A stretch of DNA of 53,894 nucleotides from an uncultured Chlorobiaceae bacterium (GCA_903851385.1 CAINOC010000103.1:1-53894), one strand, 5' to 3'; shown: positions 8,124-17,530, counted from the stretch's first letter. The notes: generated by a model not told the origin, from the letters alone. Made by a program: numbers and translations.

Positions 8124-8915
8124 ATGCTGACTTTCATCAGCGATAACACAGCACCCGGCAGCACGGCAAAACATGCCGTGTTGCTTTTGCACGCTTTTCC
8201 TCTCTCTGCTGCCATGTGGCAGCCACAGATTGATGCCCTTTGCAAAGCAGGCTTTACGGTTATAGCGCCTAACGCCTTTGGCATTGACGGCTCTCTGGAA
8301 AAAGAGAGCTGGAGCTTTACCGACTATGCCCACGAGCTTTCTATACTTCTTGATTCACTCAAGATTGAGAAAGCGACGATTGTCGGGCTTTCAATGGGCG
8401 GTTATCAGGCGTTTGAATTTTACCGGCTTTACCCTCGGAAAACCGCCTCTCTGGTTCTCTGTGACACTCGTGCGGAAGCTGATGCCCCTGAGGCCCGAAC
8501 CAGCCGGGATGAGTTCATTAAAGCGGTAAATAGTGCCGGAGCTGAAGAAGCAATAAGGCGAATGATACCGAATTACTTTACTGCTGCGACCTACACTACA
8601 AGGCCGGACCTGGTTGCACAAGCCGAGAATATCATCAGAAAACAGCCCGCAAAGGTCATTACTGCAGCAATGCGGGCAATCATGATGCGAACTGACGCAA
8701 GCTCACTCCTTTCAACCATCCACTGTCCTGTTCTGGTGCTTGCAGGGGATGATGACAAAGCAACCCCTCCGGAAATAAATAGAAGCATAAGCTCCGGAAT
8801 TTCGGGCGCACAGTTCCGGCTGATTGCTGATGCGGGGCATATTTCGAATATGGAACAACCAGAGGAGTTCAACTGTGCACTCCTGGACCACATCGAAAAA
8901 GTCCGGATAAAGTAA
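8124..8915 (+). CDS. Alpha/beta-fold hydrolase
   Basis: This 263-residue protein has a canonical alpha/beta hydrolase fold. The segment LLLHAFPLS carries the oxyanion-hole HxFP-type motif, GLSMGG holds the nucleophile Ser (about residue 92), LAGDDDKATP carries the acidic residue, and DAGHISNMEQP carries the catalytic His. These features resemble the esterase/lactonase group (3-oxoadipate enol-lactonase-like), but the substrate is unknown and no aromatic degradation genes are nearby. It converges with aroA with only 15 bp between stop codons. Confidence 0.8.
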   Translation: MLTFISDNTAPGSTAKHAVLLLHAFPLSAAMWQPQIDALCKAGFTVIAPNAFGIDGSLEKESWSFTDYAHELSILLDSLKIEKATIVGLSMGGYQAFEFYRLYPRKTASLVLCDTRAEADAPEARTSRDEFIKAVNSAGAEEAIRRMIPNYFTAATYTTRPDLVAQAENIIRKQPAKVITAAMRAIMMRTDASSLLSTIHCPVLVLAGDDDKATPPEINRSISSGISGAQFRLIADAGHISNMEQPEEFNCALLDHIEKVRIK

Positions 8916-8930
8916 CGTTCAGACACGCAT

Positions 8931-10235
8931 CTATCGGACTTCAAGACCTTCAATCATTTCAAAGAAATTCGGAAACGAAACTCCAACGACATTGATATCG
9001 GTAATATCAAGCTCACTGCCTGTTGCTTTGGCTGCAATGGCAAAGCTCATGGCAATCCGGTGATCATCAAAGCTGTCAATAACAATCGATCCTGCAGGTG
9101 TTGCAATGCGTCTCTTGACAATAAAGCCGTCAGGGTACTGCTCGCAATCGAAACCAAGACGCTGAAGATTAACCACAAGAGCATCGATCCGGTCACTCTC
9201 TTTAGTTCTCAGTTCGGCAGCGTTATGGAGTTCAAACCGGCCGGATGCAAATGCTGAAAGCACGGCAAGCATGGGAATTTCATCAATAATAAAAGCAACC
9301 AGCTGCGGATCGCTGATCACGAGAGGCGCAAGCTCCTGGTTGTTGCGAACAAGAATGTCGCCAATGGATTCACCACCGATCACTCGCTCATTTTCAATTG
9401 AAATACCAGCACCGGCGTCCAAAAGGATAGCAAGGTAGGCCGCCCTGGTAGGATTGAGGCAGACATCCCTGATGATGATTTCTGAACCGCGCGCAAGCAA
9501 CCCAAGCGCAACGATAAAACATGCGGCAGAAGGGTCGGCAGGAATATAGAAGGGTTTTGCGGCAATACGTTTTCTACCCGGCACTACAATAATCCGTTCG
9601 TTCTCATTCACCAGCGTCTCCAGGCCGAGCATCACTTCGGTATGGTCACGCGAACGCACTGTTTCGATAATCCTTGTTTCACCTTCGGCATGAAGAGCGG
9701 CAAATGCTACAAGCGACTTCACCTGAGCTGAGGGCACAGGAAGGCTGTATTCAATAGGCTTAAGCTCTTTTTTACCTGTTATTCTGATCGGGGCAGTACC
9801 TGATTCAGAAAGTTCAATAGCCGCGCCCATAAGCCTGAGCGGGTCAGCCACCCTTTTCATTGGACGCTTCATCAGTGAACTATCGCCTATCAGCTCACTT
9901 GCAAAGGGCTGTGCTGCAAGAATACCGGCAAACATCCGCATGGTGCTGCCTGAATTGTTGCACATCAGCGGAGCAGAGGGAGAGTTAAAACTCCATAATC
10001 CTTTTGATTCTATGACCACTTTGCGAATACGACGGCCGTATGCTCCCTCCTCCTCGAACTGCCTGATCGAAATTCCTGCATCCTTCAACACGCTGAGGGT
10101 TGACTGATTATCAAATCCTCCGGAAAAGTTGGTGATCTCCGTTGTCCCTTCTGATAAGGCAGCTATTAGTGCCGCACGATGGGAGATCGACTTGTCGGGC
10201 GGTAACGCTGTGACTTCACCTTTGAACACTCTCAT
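8931..10235 (-). CDS. aroA: 3-phosphoshikimate 1-carboxyvinyltransferase (EPSP synthase)
   Basis: AroA joins shikimate-3-phosphate and phosphoenolpyruvate in the sixth step of the shikimate pathway. The conserved N-terminal [10 protein letters not shown] (catalytic Lys and Arg) starts about 11 residues from the chosen ATG at 10235. A longer frame to 10271 adds residues lying in the rpsU terminator region. Later landmarks are LRTKESDRI (in [11 protein letters not shown]) and the [12 protein letters not shown] motif near the C-terminus. The usual GNSGTT loop reads [10 protein letters not shown] here, with the first Gly replaced by Asn. It follows rpsU on the same strand across a terminator-like hairpin, so it may have its own promoter or depend on read-through. 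Confidence 0.93.
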   Translation of the reverse strand: MRVFKGEVTALPPDKSISHRAALIAALSEGTTEITNFSGGFDNQSTLSVLKDAGISIRQFEEEGAYGRRIRKVVIESKGLWSFNSPSAPLMCNNSGSTMRMFAGILAAQPFASELIGDSSLMKRPMKRVADPLRLMGAAIELSESGTAPIRITGKKELKPIEYSLPVPSAQVKSLVAFAALHAEGETRIIETVRSRDHTEVMLGLETLVNENERIIVVPGRKRIAAKPFYIPADPSAACFIVALGLLARGSEIIIRDVCLNPTRAAYLAILLDAGAGISIENERVIGGESIGDILVRNNQELAPLVISDPQLVAFIIDEIPMLAVLSAFASGRFELHNAAELRTKESDRIDALVVNLQRLGFDCEQYPDGFIVKRRIATPAGSIVIDSFDDHRIAMSFAIAAKATGSELDITDINVVGVSFPNFFEMIEGLEVR

Positions 10236-10258
10236 GAGCCAATAGATAGTGGTGTTTA

Positions 10259-10290
10259 CAAAAAAAAGCAACTCCCGTTAAGGAGCTGCT
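10259..10290 (-). terminator. Intrinsic terminator after rpsU
   Basis: Read on the minus strand, AAGCAGCTCC and GGAGTTGCTT form a 10-bp stem with one G-U pair and a short TTAACG-type loop, followed by a run of eight T residues. It lies between rpsU and aroA. Confidence 0.8.
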
Positions 10291-10315
10291 TTGCATAACT
10301 GCTGCGATCAGTAGA

Positions 10316-10513
10316 TCATGAATTGCGTTCTTCATTTGCCCGCTGGGCTCTACGCCTGCTTCTCGAGCGTTTCAAACGACCATCAATCGATGGTTTAACA
10401 AAGTATGCGTTTGCACGAAACTCCTTTAAAACACCTGCACGCTCATATTTTTTCTTGAAGCGTTTCAGCATTTTATCAATCGATTCATTATCATTTATCT
10501 GCACACTAACCAA
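10316..10513 (-). CDS. rpsU: 30S ribosomal protein S21
   Basis: This 65-residue basic protein matches bS21: the N-terminal acidic-hydrophobic segment, then [13 protein letters not shown], and an Arg-rich C-terminal tail ([13 protein letters not shown]). S21 sits at the 30S platform near the anti-Shine-Dalgarno region. The start codon is TTG at 10513, supported by a strong AGGGGGTGA site about 6 bases upstream. No ATG is available near the conserved N-terminus. The gene is 24 bp downstream of a conserved zinc-ribbon protein gene on the same strand. Confidence 0.95.
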   Translation of the reverse strand: MVSVQINDNESIDKMLKRFKKKYERAGVLKEFRANAYFVKPSIDGRLKRSRSRRRAQRANEERNS

Positions 10514-10537
10514 TGTAATTCACCCCCTTTTAAAAGA

Positions 10538-11098
10538 TCAACGTTTAAGTTTTAATTTAATAATATCCGTTATGCTCTCAGAATTTTTTTCTTTTGAAGA
10601 AGCCAGCTGCACATTTTCCAGAAGCTGTTTTCTGCCGCTTTTTGCAAATTCGACAATAATCACGAAAGCTCCACTGCCCGTGGCCTGTTTTTCCCTGACA
10701 ACTCCAACTTCACCAAGCGCCTTATGAAAGAGCGCGTCACCTTTAGCGTAAATACCATGAGGTGAGTATATCTGACAATCTTCGGCCTTCAACTCTTCCG
10801 GACTGACTTCCCTGTCAATCTGTATCTGCCATTCCCTAAGCAGAAATACCTGATTGCACTCCGAACAGCGAATCCAGTACTGGTTTTCAGCAGGAGGCGG
10901 CACATCGCCTGCGCCATTCTTCCCTTCTTTAGGCTTCTTGACCTGAACTGCTGTCAGAAAATCGTCGTCTTTGGGTTTATCACTCGGAATCCATTCGCCA
11001 ACAAACGTCTTGTCGGTAAGTTGACCGCATCCTTCACAGAAGCAAGCCTTAATCTTACCCTCTAAAATGAACTGCCTTTTTCTGGACTCTACCTTCAT
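10538..11098 (-). CDS. Zinc-ribbon protein with Tudor-like C-terminal domain
   Basis: I do not recognise this 186-residue protein as a named family. It has two CxxC pairs (Cys21/Cys24 and Cys78/Cys81) that could form a zinc ribbon split by a charged insertion. The C-terminal part, about residues 118-165, contains GDALFHKALGEVGVV...VEF...GRKQLLENVQL. This resembles the small beta-barrel Tudor-like domain at the C-terminus of PcrA/UvrD helicases, which contacts RNA polymerase. That similarity is by eye and needs profile confirmation. The gene lies 24 bp upstream of rpsU and is probably co-transcribed with it. A role in nucleic acid or RNA polymerase binding is an inference. Confidence 0.6.
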   Translation of the reverse strand: MKVESRKRQFILEGKIKACFCEGCGQLTDKTFVGEWIPSDKPKDDDFLTAVQVKKPKEGKNGAGDVPPPAENQYWIRCSECNQVFLLREWQIQIDREVSPEELKAEDCQIYSPHGIYAKGDALFHKALGEVGVVREKQATGSGAFVIIVEFAKSGRKQLLENVQLASSKEKNSESITDIIKLKLKR

Positions 11099-11311
11099 AT
11101 AATATTGCTGGTTGTTAACCCGCTCATCAATCGTCGGGATCTATTCTGTTTTCATCCATTGATTGTATGGGCCGGGGTGTACCATACCTGACATTTTTTC
11201 CAGCTTCACTGCGCAATATAGTGTATCGCACATTAAAAAAAAGCGGAATGTTAGAGAGGCCCTTAATTACGTAAATCTCCCCAAAAAAGCAACCATATAA
11301 TTTGAGGGCAC

Positions 11312-12685
11312 TTACTTATGGGTTAATGCATCAATAAGATCTGATTTAGTAAGCAGTTGAAGCTTCCCATCCGATAGACTGATCAATACTCCGGATGCAC
11401 TTTGCTGCAACTTGTCGGATAATTCTGAAATCGTTGCCTCCGGTTTGCACACTGAAAAAGGCTGTTCCATGAACCCGACAACTTTTGAGTTCATCGCTTC
11501 ATCGTTTTCTATAAGAATAGAGAGAATTTTGTTCTCACTGATACTGCCAATCGGTGCGTTATAGGAAACAATGGGAAGCTGGGAAACATCGTTCTGCTTC
11601 ATCATTTCAAAGACTTCAGCAAGGGTGTTTTCGGGATATGCGAAAATCAGGTCTCTGCGTACTTTCAACTGTAGAATATCTTCCGCTGTAATTTGTTCAA
11701 GAGCTGATTTCGCCTTGCGGTAAAAGCCCCTTTTCCGCATCCACTCATCATTGTACATTTTGCTCAGGTAATAGCCGCCGAAATCATTCATCACCGCGAC
11801 AACACAATCGTCCTGACCATATTCTTCTCCTGCCTGAAGCGCTGCACTCATCACTGCACCGGATGCGCCACCGGCAAAAACAGCTTCAGCCCGCAAAAGC
11901 TCGCGACCGCAGTTAAATGCGTCATAGTCGCTTACCTGTATAACATCATCGATAACCGTTGGGTCCCAGAGAGAGGATTGCTGCATGGAACCGATTTCCT
12001 CAAGTTCAGTAAAAACCGGATTGGCCGGCTTTGCATCATTCAAAAGGTTTGCATAAACAGAGCCCTGTGATTCAACGCCGATGATGCTGATTTTCGGATT
12101 TTTTTCTTTCAAATAACGACCCAGACCGGAAGCCATCGCACCAGAGACCATAGATACAAAAACATGAGTAACCTTGCCATCTGTCTGACGAAAAATTTCG
12201 CTGCCGGTAGCGTCACTATGCACCTGGATACTGACGGGATTGTTATACATGCCGGTAAAAAAGGCGTTCGAAACACTTTTTACGAGACTTTCAGCTACAT
12301 TCATGCAGCTGCGCGGCTCTTCAGGCAGGGCATCAGAAGGGGTGATGACGAGTTCCGCACCGAGGGCTCTGAGCACTTCCTGCTTCTCTCTTGAAATTTT
12401 ATCAGGGGCCGCCAGAAGCAGCTTGTACCCCCGTCGAACTCCGGCCATGGCCAGGGCGATGCCGCTGTTGCCGAACGTCCAGTCAACAAGGGTCATTCCC
12501 GGATGAATCTGTTGGCGCTCTTCAGCATCAGTGATGAGGGCAGATGCTACACGATAATAGTTGGAACAAGCCGGGTTCATATACTCAAGCTTAGCCATAA
12601 CCTTTGGCTGAATGTGACGGGCCATCTGTTTGACAAGAACCAGCGGTGTAAATGCAGCAAGCCCGAATATATCGTGGTTCGACAT
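11312..12685 (-). CDS. CBS/cysteine-synthase-like PLP-fold protein lacking the catalytic lysine, with two CBS domains
   Basis: This 457-residue protein has the layout of bacterial cystathionine beta-synthase: a fold-type II PLP domain (about residues 1-320) and two C-terminal CBS repeats (about 333-390 and 400-455) forming a Bateman module. The PLP-binding lysine expected in KLE..NP..SVKDR is missing: here KLEYMNPACSNYYR places Tyr43 at that position. The Gly-rich phosphate loop (usually GTGGT) reads VSGAMASG. GNSG at 72-75 is kept. I therefore expect no normal PLP catalysis and propose a pseudoenzyme or ligand sensor, with the CBS domains perhaps binding adenosine nucleotides. The frame is intact, so it is not a pseudogene. 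It is divergent from alr. Confidence 0.75.
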   Translation of the reverse strand: MSNHDIFGLAAFTPLVLVKQMARHIQPKVMAKLEYMNPACSNYYRVASALITDAEERQQIHPGMTLVDWTFGNSGIALAMAGVRRGYKLLLAAPDKISREKQEVLRALGAELVITPSDALPEEPRSCMNVAESLVKSVSNAFFTGMYNNPVSIQVHSDATGSEIFRQTDGKVTHVFVSMVSGAMASGLGRYLKEKNPKISIIGVESQGSVYANLLNDAKPANPVFTELEEIGSMQQSSLWDPTVIDDVIQVSDYDAFNCGRELLRAEAVFAGGASGAVMSAALQAGEEYGQDDCVVAVMNDFGGYYLSKMYNDEWMRKRGFYRKAKSALEQITAEDILQLKVRRDLIFAYPENTLAEVFEMMKQNDVSQLPIVSYNAPIGSISENKILSILIENDEAMNSKVVGFMEQPFSVCKPEATISELSDKLQQSASGVLISLSDGKLQLLTKSDLIDALTHK

Positions 12686-12887
12686 GATAGTAATAGCTGA
12701 ATATTTGTTTAAAGTGACAACAAGCCCTGATAACTCTCCAAGAAAATATACATTAATTGCTCAATTCACGATAGCAGAGGAATAAGGGGCTTTCAGGTTT
12801 GAAAATCAGTAACAAAATATGTTTTTTTACTGAAAGTTCCGGAACCAGGGCAACAGACCTCTGTAACTAAAATACAGCATTCGCTTT

Positions 12888-14039
12888 ATGGACAACCCAA
12901 AATCGGGCCTTTCTGCAAGAGAAACACCTCCCGAAAACATGACAGAAGCCCTGATTTCCCTTGAAAACCTTTCTGCAAATGCACGTCTTATCCGCGAACG
13001 GATAGCCGGCAAGGCACGTATCATGGGCATCGTCAAAGCAAATGCCTATGGCCATAATGTGCACAGGATTGCTGAAGCGCTTGAAGCATTGGGTACCGAG
13101 GATTTCGGGGTCGCGAATATCCATGAAGCCATTGAACTCAAAACCGGGGGGGCGCTTAAAAACCCGGCAAGAATTCTCGCTTTTGCCTCACCGCTTCCCT
13201 CCCATATTGAATTTTTTCTGAAATTCGGCATAGAGATGACAGTCTGTGATGCCGTAACGCTTCAGGCAGCAAAGGAAATTGCAGCATCGCACAACAAAAC
13301 ATTGCGGGTACAGGTTAAGGTCGATACCGGCATGGGACGACTCGGCATTTCGCCGTCAACAGCAATGGAGATGCTCAGGGAGATCGACCATTCACCATAC
13401 ATCGAGCTAAGCGGTATCTATACCCACTTTGCCGAAAGCTCATCAGAAAATGGTTTTACAGAAAAGCAACTTACTGCGTTTAAAGCGCTTACCGCAGAAT
13501 ACGAGCATGAGTCCGGCCGAACAGTGTGCAAGCATGCCGCCAACAGCGGCGCAATCCTCTCCCACCCTGACTCCTGGCTTGATATGGTTCGGCCCGGTAT
13601 TCTGCTTTACGGTTATCATCCGGCAAAAAAAACACCTTGCCGTCTCGATGTTAAACCGGTCATGCAGTTTGAGGCAAAAGTCATTTTTATAAAAACCATT
13701 TCAGCAGGAACCACGATCAGCTATAACAGGACATGGAGTGCACCGGGGCCCCGGCACATTGCAACAATTGCCGCAGGATATGCCGACGGTTATTACAGAG
13801 CGCTTTCAAACAGAGCAAGCGTCTCGATCAACGGTAAGGCTTATCAACAGATAGGGACGGTAACGATGGACCAGATCATGGTTGACCTCGGTACACAGCA
13901 TAACGTTACAATCGGAGATAGGGCTGTTCTCTTTGGCTGGGACGGACCTTCCGCAGAAGAGATTGCAGATATTGCCGGGACAATCAGCTATGAAACGCTT
14001 TGTGCGGTTTCTTCCAGGGTTAAACGTATTTTCGTATAA
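12888..14039 (+). CDS. alr: Alanine racemase
   Basis: Alr interconverts L- and D-alanine for peptidoglycan. The PLP lysine is Lys50 in VKANAYGH, the second catalytic base is the Tyr in SYNRTW, and the C-terminal substrate region (VTMDQIMVDLG) is present. At 383 residues the length is normal. The ATG at 12888 gives an N-terminal extension of about 18 residues before the conserved EALISLENL segment. An internal ATG at residue 18 is an alternative start. It leads a plus-strand group with the helix-hairpin-helix gene 21 bp downstream. Confidence 0.95.
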   Translation: MDNPKSGLSARETPPENMTEALISLENLSANARLIRERIAGKARIMGIVKANAYGHNVHRIAEALEALGTEDFGVANIHEAIELKTGGALKNPARILAFASPLPSHIEFFLKFGIEMTVCDAVTLQAAKEIAASHNKTLRVQVKVDTGMGRLGISPSTAMEMLREIDHSPYIELSGIYTHFAESSSENGFTEKQLTAFKALTAEYEHESGRTVCKHAANSGAILSHPDSWLDMVRPGILLYGYHPAKKTPCRLDVKPVMQFEAKVIFIKTISAGTTISYNRTWSAPGPRHIATIAAGYADGYYRALSNRASVSINGKAYQQIGTVTMDQIMVDLGTQHNVTIGDRAVLFGWDGPSAEEIADIAGTISYETLCAVSSRVKRIFV

Positions 14040-14060
14040 AACGAGTAACCCCTGACTGTT

Positions 14061-14576
14061 ATGAATCTCATTGAAAAACTTGCCACAAAAATAAGCCTCA
14101 CCAAAGCTGAAATCTATTTGGTCTCCATGCTTCTGGGATTTCTGATGCTTGGGGTTATTATGAAACAAATACATTCGGTTGAAAACGCTGACCTCCTTAT
14201 AAAAAAGGCTGAAGCTGCCCGCTACAGTGATGCAGAAGTCGACAGCCTTATCAGCCTTGCTACAGTGGAACAGGCAAAAGTCAATGATGATGTGTCGCGG
14301 GAGGTTGCCACTGAAGAAAAGGATGAAGTCGTTGAAAAAAAACCGAAACACCTCTCAAAAGGGAAAAAAGTATTTACCGGAACACTATCTTTCAATAAAG
14401 CAAGCACTCTTCAGTTACAGAAAATTCCAGGAATAGGCCCGGTTATGGCTGGACGCCTTATTACCTTCAGGTCAGAAAAAGGCGGTAAAGTGAAGCTATT
14501 TGAGGACTTTCTTGAAGTCAAAGGGATAAGCAGCAAAAAGCTGGAAGTCCTGAAACAACATTTCACCCTGGAGTAA
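14061..14576 (+). CDS. Membrane-anchored helix-hairpin-helix protein (ComEA-like)
   Basis: This 171-residue protein has one transmembrane segment (about residues 19-35), a charged linker rich in Glu and Lys, and a C-terminal pair of helix-hairpin-helix motifs. The first, LQKIPGIGPVMAGRLI, resembles ComEA. The second lies around LEVKGISSKKL. ComEA binds incoming DNA during natural transformation, and other HhH proteins of this shape have unknown roles. The C-terminus carries the domain that would face the periplasm if the N-terminus stays in the cytoplasm. Its stop codon overlaps the next gene's ATG by one base, suggesting translational coupling. Confidence 0.75.
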   Translation: MNLIEKLATKISLTKAEIYLVSMLLGFLMLGVIMKQIHSVENADLLIKKAEAARYSDAEVDSLISLATVEQAKVNDDVSREVATEEKDEVVEKKPKHLSKGKKVFTGTLSFNKASTLQLQKIPGIGPVMAGRLITFRSEKGGKVKLFEDFLEVKGISSKKLEVLKQHFTLE

Positions 14577-15454
14577 TGAGCAGAAGCCAGATAGCATGCT
14601 CCATCAGCACTACAGAATGCAGTGTTGTTCGGCTTAAAACGTCTGGAGGCGGATATATCCTGAGCGGATGTACAACCCTTCCATTCGGCCTGATCGACCT
14701 TGCTGCAGGCAAAGGAAAGCGCATCCTGAAAAAAATTGAACGTCACCTTCATGAGTGGGGGATAGAAACCCTTGCGCTCTGTGTGGAACCGGGAAAATAC
14801 CTGCCCCTGCCGGCATACTTTCCTATAGATACAAGCCCGGATGAATGTGAAGAGTACTGTAGAATTGAAGCCGGTTACTTTTTAGCCAATCCTGAACAAT
14901 ACAGGTGCGACCATACCGGTTACAGCGATGCTGTAAGCGACGGGTCTCATAAAAAACACCTCCTGCTTTTCTATCCTGACGAACACTGTAAAAGAGTTTC
15001 TGAACATTTTGGAGGCTATCATCAGATTGTGTTCAATGGCTCGCCGCAACTACCGCTGTTTCATCTGTCGAAGCTCGCCGGAGAGCCGCAGGTCATCCTT
15101 GAACTGGAAACAAACTATGTACTCCTGACGATTTCAAGAAATGGAAAAATTGAAAAATTTTCGTTCCATCAGGTAAAAAATAAAGAGGAGAGAGAGTACT
15201 TCACTATAAAAGAACTTGTCGAGAACCCGGTCTGCCGTGAAACTGGCGTGCAGCTTACCGGCACAATGGCTGACAGGATTACGACGGCACTGATCGGCAA
15301 AGAGACATCAATTGCGCTGAAACCGCTCAGCATCCCGCCATCCATATCGATCAGCAACCCACAACGTTTTCCGGCCTCGTCAGCCTCGGCAGTAAAAGCC
15401 ATCAGTGCAGCACTGATGGCTCTTGCTGAACAAAAAGAAACTACAACCTTTTAG
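14576..15454 (+). CDS. Hypothetical protein, possibly actin-fold (PilM-like)
   Basis: I do not recognise this 292-residue protein with certainty. The N-terminal layout (ACSISTTECSVVRLK, then alternating strands and a LALCVEPGKYLPLPAYFP segment) and a central VILELETNYVLLTISRNGKIEKF stretch resemble the two-lobed actin-like folds of type IV pilus assembly proteins such as PilM. This is only an impression from secondary-structure patterns. It has an unusual number of cysteines. It starts on the stop codon of the ComEA-like gene, which fits a DNA-uptake or pilus link. Its 3' end overlaps the 3' end of asd by 14 bp on the opposite strand. Confidence 0.5.
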   Translation: MSRSQIACSISTTECSVVRLKTSGGGYILSGCTTLPFGLIDLAAGKGKRILKKIERHLHEWGIETLALCVEPGKYLPLPAYFPIDTSPDECEEYCRIEAGYFLANPEQYRCDHTGYSDAVSDGSHKKHLLLFYPDEHCKRVSEHFGGYHQIVFNGSPQLPLFHLSKLAGEPQVILELETNYVLLTISRNGKIEKFSFHQVKNKEEREYFTIKELVENPVCRETGVQLTGTMADRITTALIGKETSIALKPLSIPPSISISNPQRFPASSASAVKAISAALMALAEQKETTTF

Positions 15455-16463
15455 CATTGACAACCTCGGCGATCTGAACGGCATTGGTTGCCGCTCCTTT
15501 TCTCAGGTTGTCGGCAACAATCCACATGTTCAAAGTCTGCGGGTGCCAGTAATCACGTCGAATCCTTCCTACAAAAACCTCATCACGCTCATATGAGGTC
15601 AATGGCATGGGGTAGATGCGCGCCGAAGGATCATCCTGAATAATAATTCCCGGTGAGCGACTGAGAAGCTCACGCACTGCATCGATATCAAATTCGCGCT
15701 CAAGTTCTATATTGAGGGACTCACCGTGTCCGCCATAGACTGGAATGCGTACCGTTGTAGGAGAAATACTCATGGAGTTATCGCCCATGATTTTTCTGGT
15801 TTCATTCACCATCTTCATCTCTTCCTTGGTATAGCCGTTCTCCGTGAAAACGTCAATCTGCGGGACGGCGTTGAATGCTATCTGATGAAAATGGGTAAAT
15901 TCATCCTGCTTCTCACCGGCAAGCTCGCTTTCAAGGGCATCGCGTCCAACCTTCCCTTTTCCTGTAACAGACTGATAGGTCGATACCACAACCCTCTTGA
16001 CGCCAAACTGGTCGTGAAGAGGCTTGAGAACCACAACCATCTGAATGGTTGAACAGTTGGGATTAGCAATAATATGTTCAGGGGTGCCGTCTCGCTTGAA
16101 AATATCTCCAGGATTAACCTCCGGCACAACAAGAGGGACATCAGGATCCATTCGAAATGCAGACGAATTGTCGATGACGACAGCACCTTCTGCTGCGGCA
16201 ATTGCAGCCCACTCTTTACTGGCAGCAGCTCCTGCCGAAAAAAGAGCTATATCGACGCCTTTAAAGGCCTCTTTGGAAGGCACCTGAATAATAAACTCCC
16301 GCCCCTTGAACTGCACAATCTGACCGGCACTTCGGGGTGAAGCAAGCGGAACGATGTCGCTTACAGGAAAATTTCTCTCTTCGAGAACCTTGAGCATTGT
16401 GCGTCCGACAAGACCGGTTGCACCAAACACCGCTACTCGACAGCCAACATCCGAGTTACTCAT
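15441..16463 (-). CDS. asd: Aspartate-semialdehyde dehydrogenase
   Basis: Asd reduces aspartyl phosphate to aspartate semialdehyde, feeding lysine, diaminopimelate, threonine and methionine synthesis. At 340 residues it shows the NADP-binding FGATGLVGR near residue 13, the catalytic Cys137 in NPNCSTIQ, and the later RIPVYGGHGESLN region with the catalytic His. The start at 16463 is the first Met of a family-length protein. It is 21 bp downstream of dusB in the recA-dusB-asd series. Its 3' end overlaps the convergent hypothetical gene by 14 bp. Confidence 0.95.
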   Translation of the reverse strand: MSNSDVGCRVAVFGATGLVGRTMLKVLEERNFPVSDIVPLASPRSAGQIVQFKGREFIIQVPSKEAFKGVDIALFSAGAAASKEWAAIAAAEGAVVIDNSSAFRMDPDVPLVVPEVNPGDIFKRDGTPEHIIANPNCSTIQMVVVLKPLHDQFGVKRVVVSTYQSVTGKGKVGRDALESELAGEKQDEFTHFHQIAFNAVPQIDVFTENGYTKEEMKMVNETRKIMGDNSMSISPTTVRIPVYGGHGESLNIELEREFDIDAVRELLSRSPGIIIQDDPSARIYPMPLTSYERDEVFVGRIRRDYWHPQTLNMWIVADNLRKGAATNAVQIAEVVNAKRL

Positions 16464-16484
16464 AAACTATTTTATATTTATTGC

Positions 16485-17528
16485 TTAGTAATTTAATTCA
16501 AGTCTATTTGAATGATCATTAAGTGATTCAGTATTATCACGGATTGTTCCCTCCCTTGCATATCCTTCGCACTCCTTGCCGTACTGGAGAAGAATATCGA
16601 TAACAGCCTCCCATCCATCTTCGCGAACAAGTTTATTGCGTACCCGCGACACCAGTGGAAGAGCTTTCAGGTAGGTGGCATAATGACGACGCATTTCGAG
16701 CACTCCATACTTTTCGCCCTTGAACTGTACTGAAAGTTTTAAATGCTCGATTGCGGCATCTATCCTTTCCCTGAAATCAGGCGAAGGCATGGGGATGCCG
16801 GTTTTAAGCAATTGTTTTGCCCGCTCAAAGATAAACGGATTTCCGATCGAACCCCTGCCAATCATTATGCCATCCGCCCCTGTCTCTGCAAACATGGCGA
16901 CAGCATCTTCGGGCGTCCATATATCGCCGTTCGCAATTATCGGTATGCGGGCATGCTCTTTAACTTCACGAATCCAGTTCCAGTCTGCCCTGCCTTTATA
17001 CATTTCGCTTCTGGTGCGGCCATGCACTGCAAGAGCCTGAATGCCGACATCCTCAAGGCGATGGAGAACATCTATAATGTTAATGGACTCACGGTCCCAG
17101 CCAATTCTTGTTTTGGCAGTCACAGGAATGCTTACCGCCCGAACGACCGCTTCAGCAATCTGTGTCATTTTTTCCGGTTCGCGGAGCAATGCTGCGCCGG
17201 CACCCTTACCGGCAACTTTCTTGGTCGGGCACCCGAAATTAATATCGAGATAATCAGGACTATACTCTTCGGCAATTACAGCAGCCTCAATCATTGACTC
17301 GACGCTGCTGCCAAAAATCTGTATAGCCAGAGGCCTTTCGACAGCATCTGCCGTCAGCTTGCGCACAGACTTTTCAACACCCCTGCGCAGGGCTTCAGCA
17401 CTGATAAACTCTGTATAGACGATATCAGCCCCATGGCGCTTGCAGAGTTGCCTGAATGCCCTGTCAGTCACATCTTCCATCGGTGCAAGCATGACAGGAC
17501 GATCAATATCAATGGTTCCGATTTTCAT
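16485..17528 (-). CDS. dusB: tRNA-dihydrouridine synthase (DusB type)
   Basis: This FMN-dependent enzyme reduces uridines to dihydrouridine in the tRNA D-loop. The 347-residue sequence shows the N-terminal [13 protein letters not shown], the catalytic Cys100 in NFGCPTKKV, the nearby Lys in AKTRIGWD, and the FMN phosphate-binding [10 protein letters not shown] motif. Family position looks closest to DusB. It starts 2 bp after the recA stop codon, so the two are almost certainly co-transcribed. Confidence 0.92.
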   Translation of the reverse strand: MKIGTIDIDRPVMLAPMEDVTDRAFRQLCKRHGADIVYTEFISAEALRRGVEKSVRKLTADAVERPLAIQIFGSSVESMIEAAVIAEEYSPDYLDINFGCPTKKVAGKGAGAALLREPEKMTQIAEAVVRAVSIPVTAKTRIGWDRESINIIDVLHRLEDVGIQALAVHGRTRSEMYKGRADWNWIREVKEHARIPIIANGDIWTPEDAVAMFAETGADGIMIGRGSIGNPFIFERAKQLLKTGIPMPSPDFRERIDAAIEHLKLSVQFKGEKYGVLEMRRHYATYLKALPLVSRVRNKLVREDGWEAVIDILLQYGKECEGYAREGTIRDNTESLNDHSNRLELNY

Positions 17529-17530
17529 AC

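Noticed and set aside
11312-12685. Pseudogene call for the CBS-like gene
   Set aside because: The frame is intact over 457 codons and both CBS repeats look complete, which argues for selection on another function.
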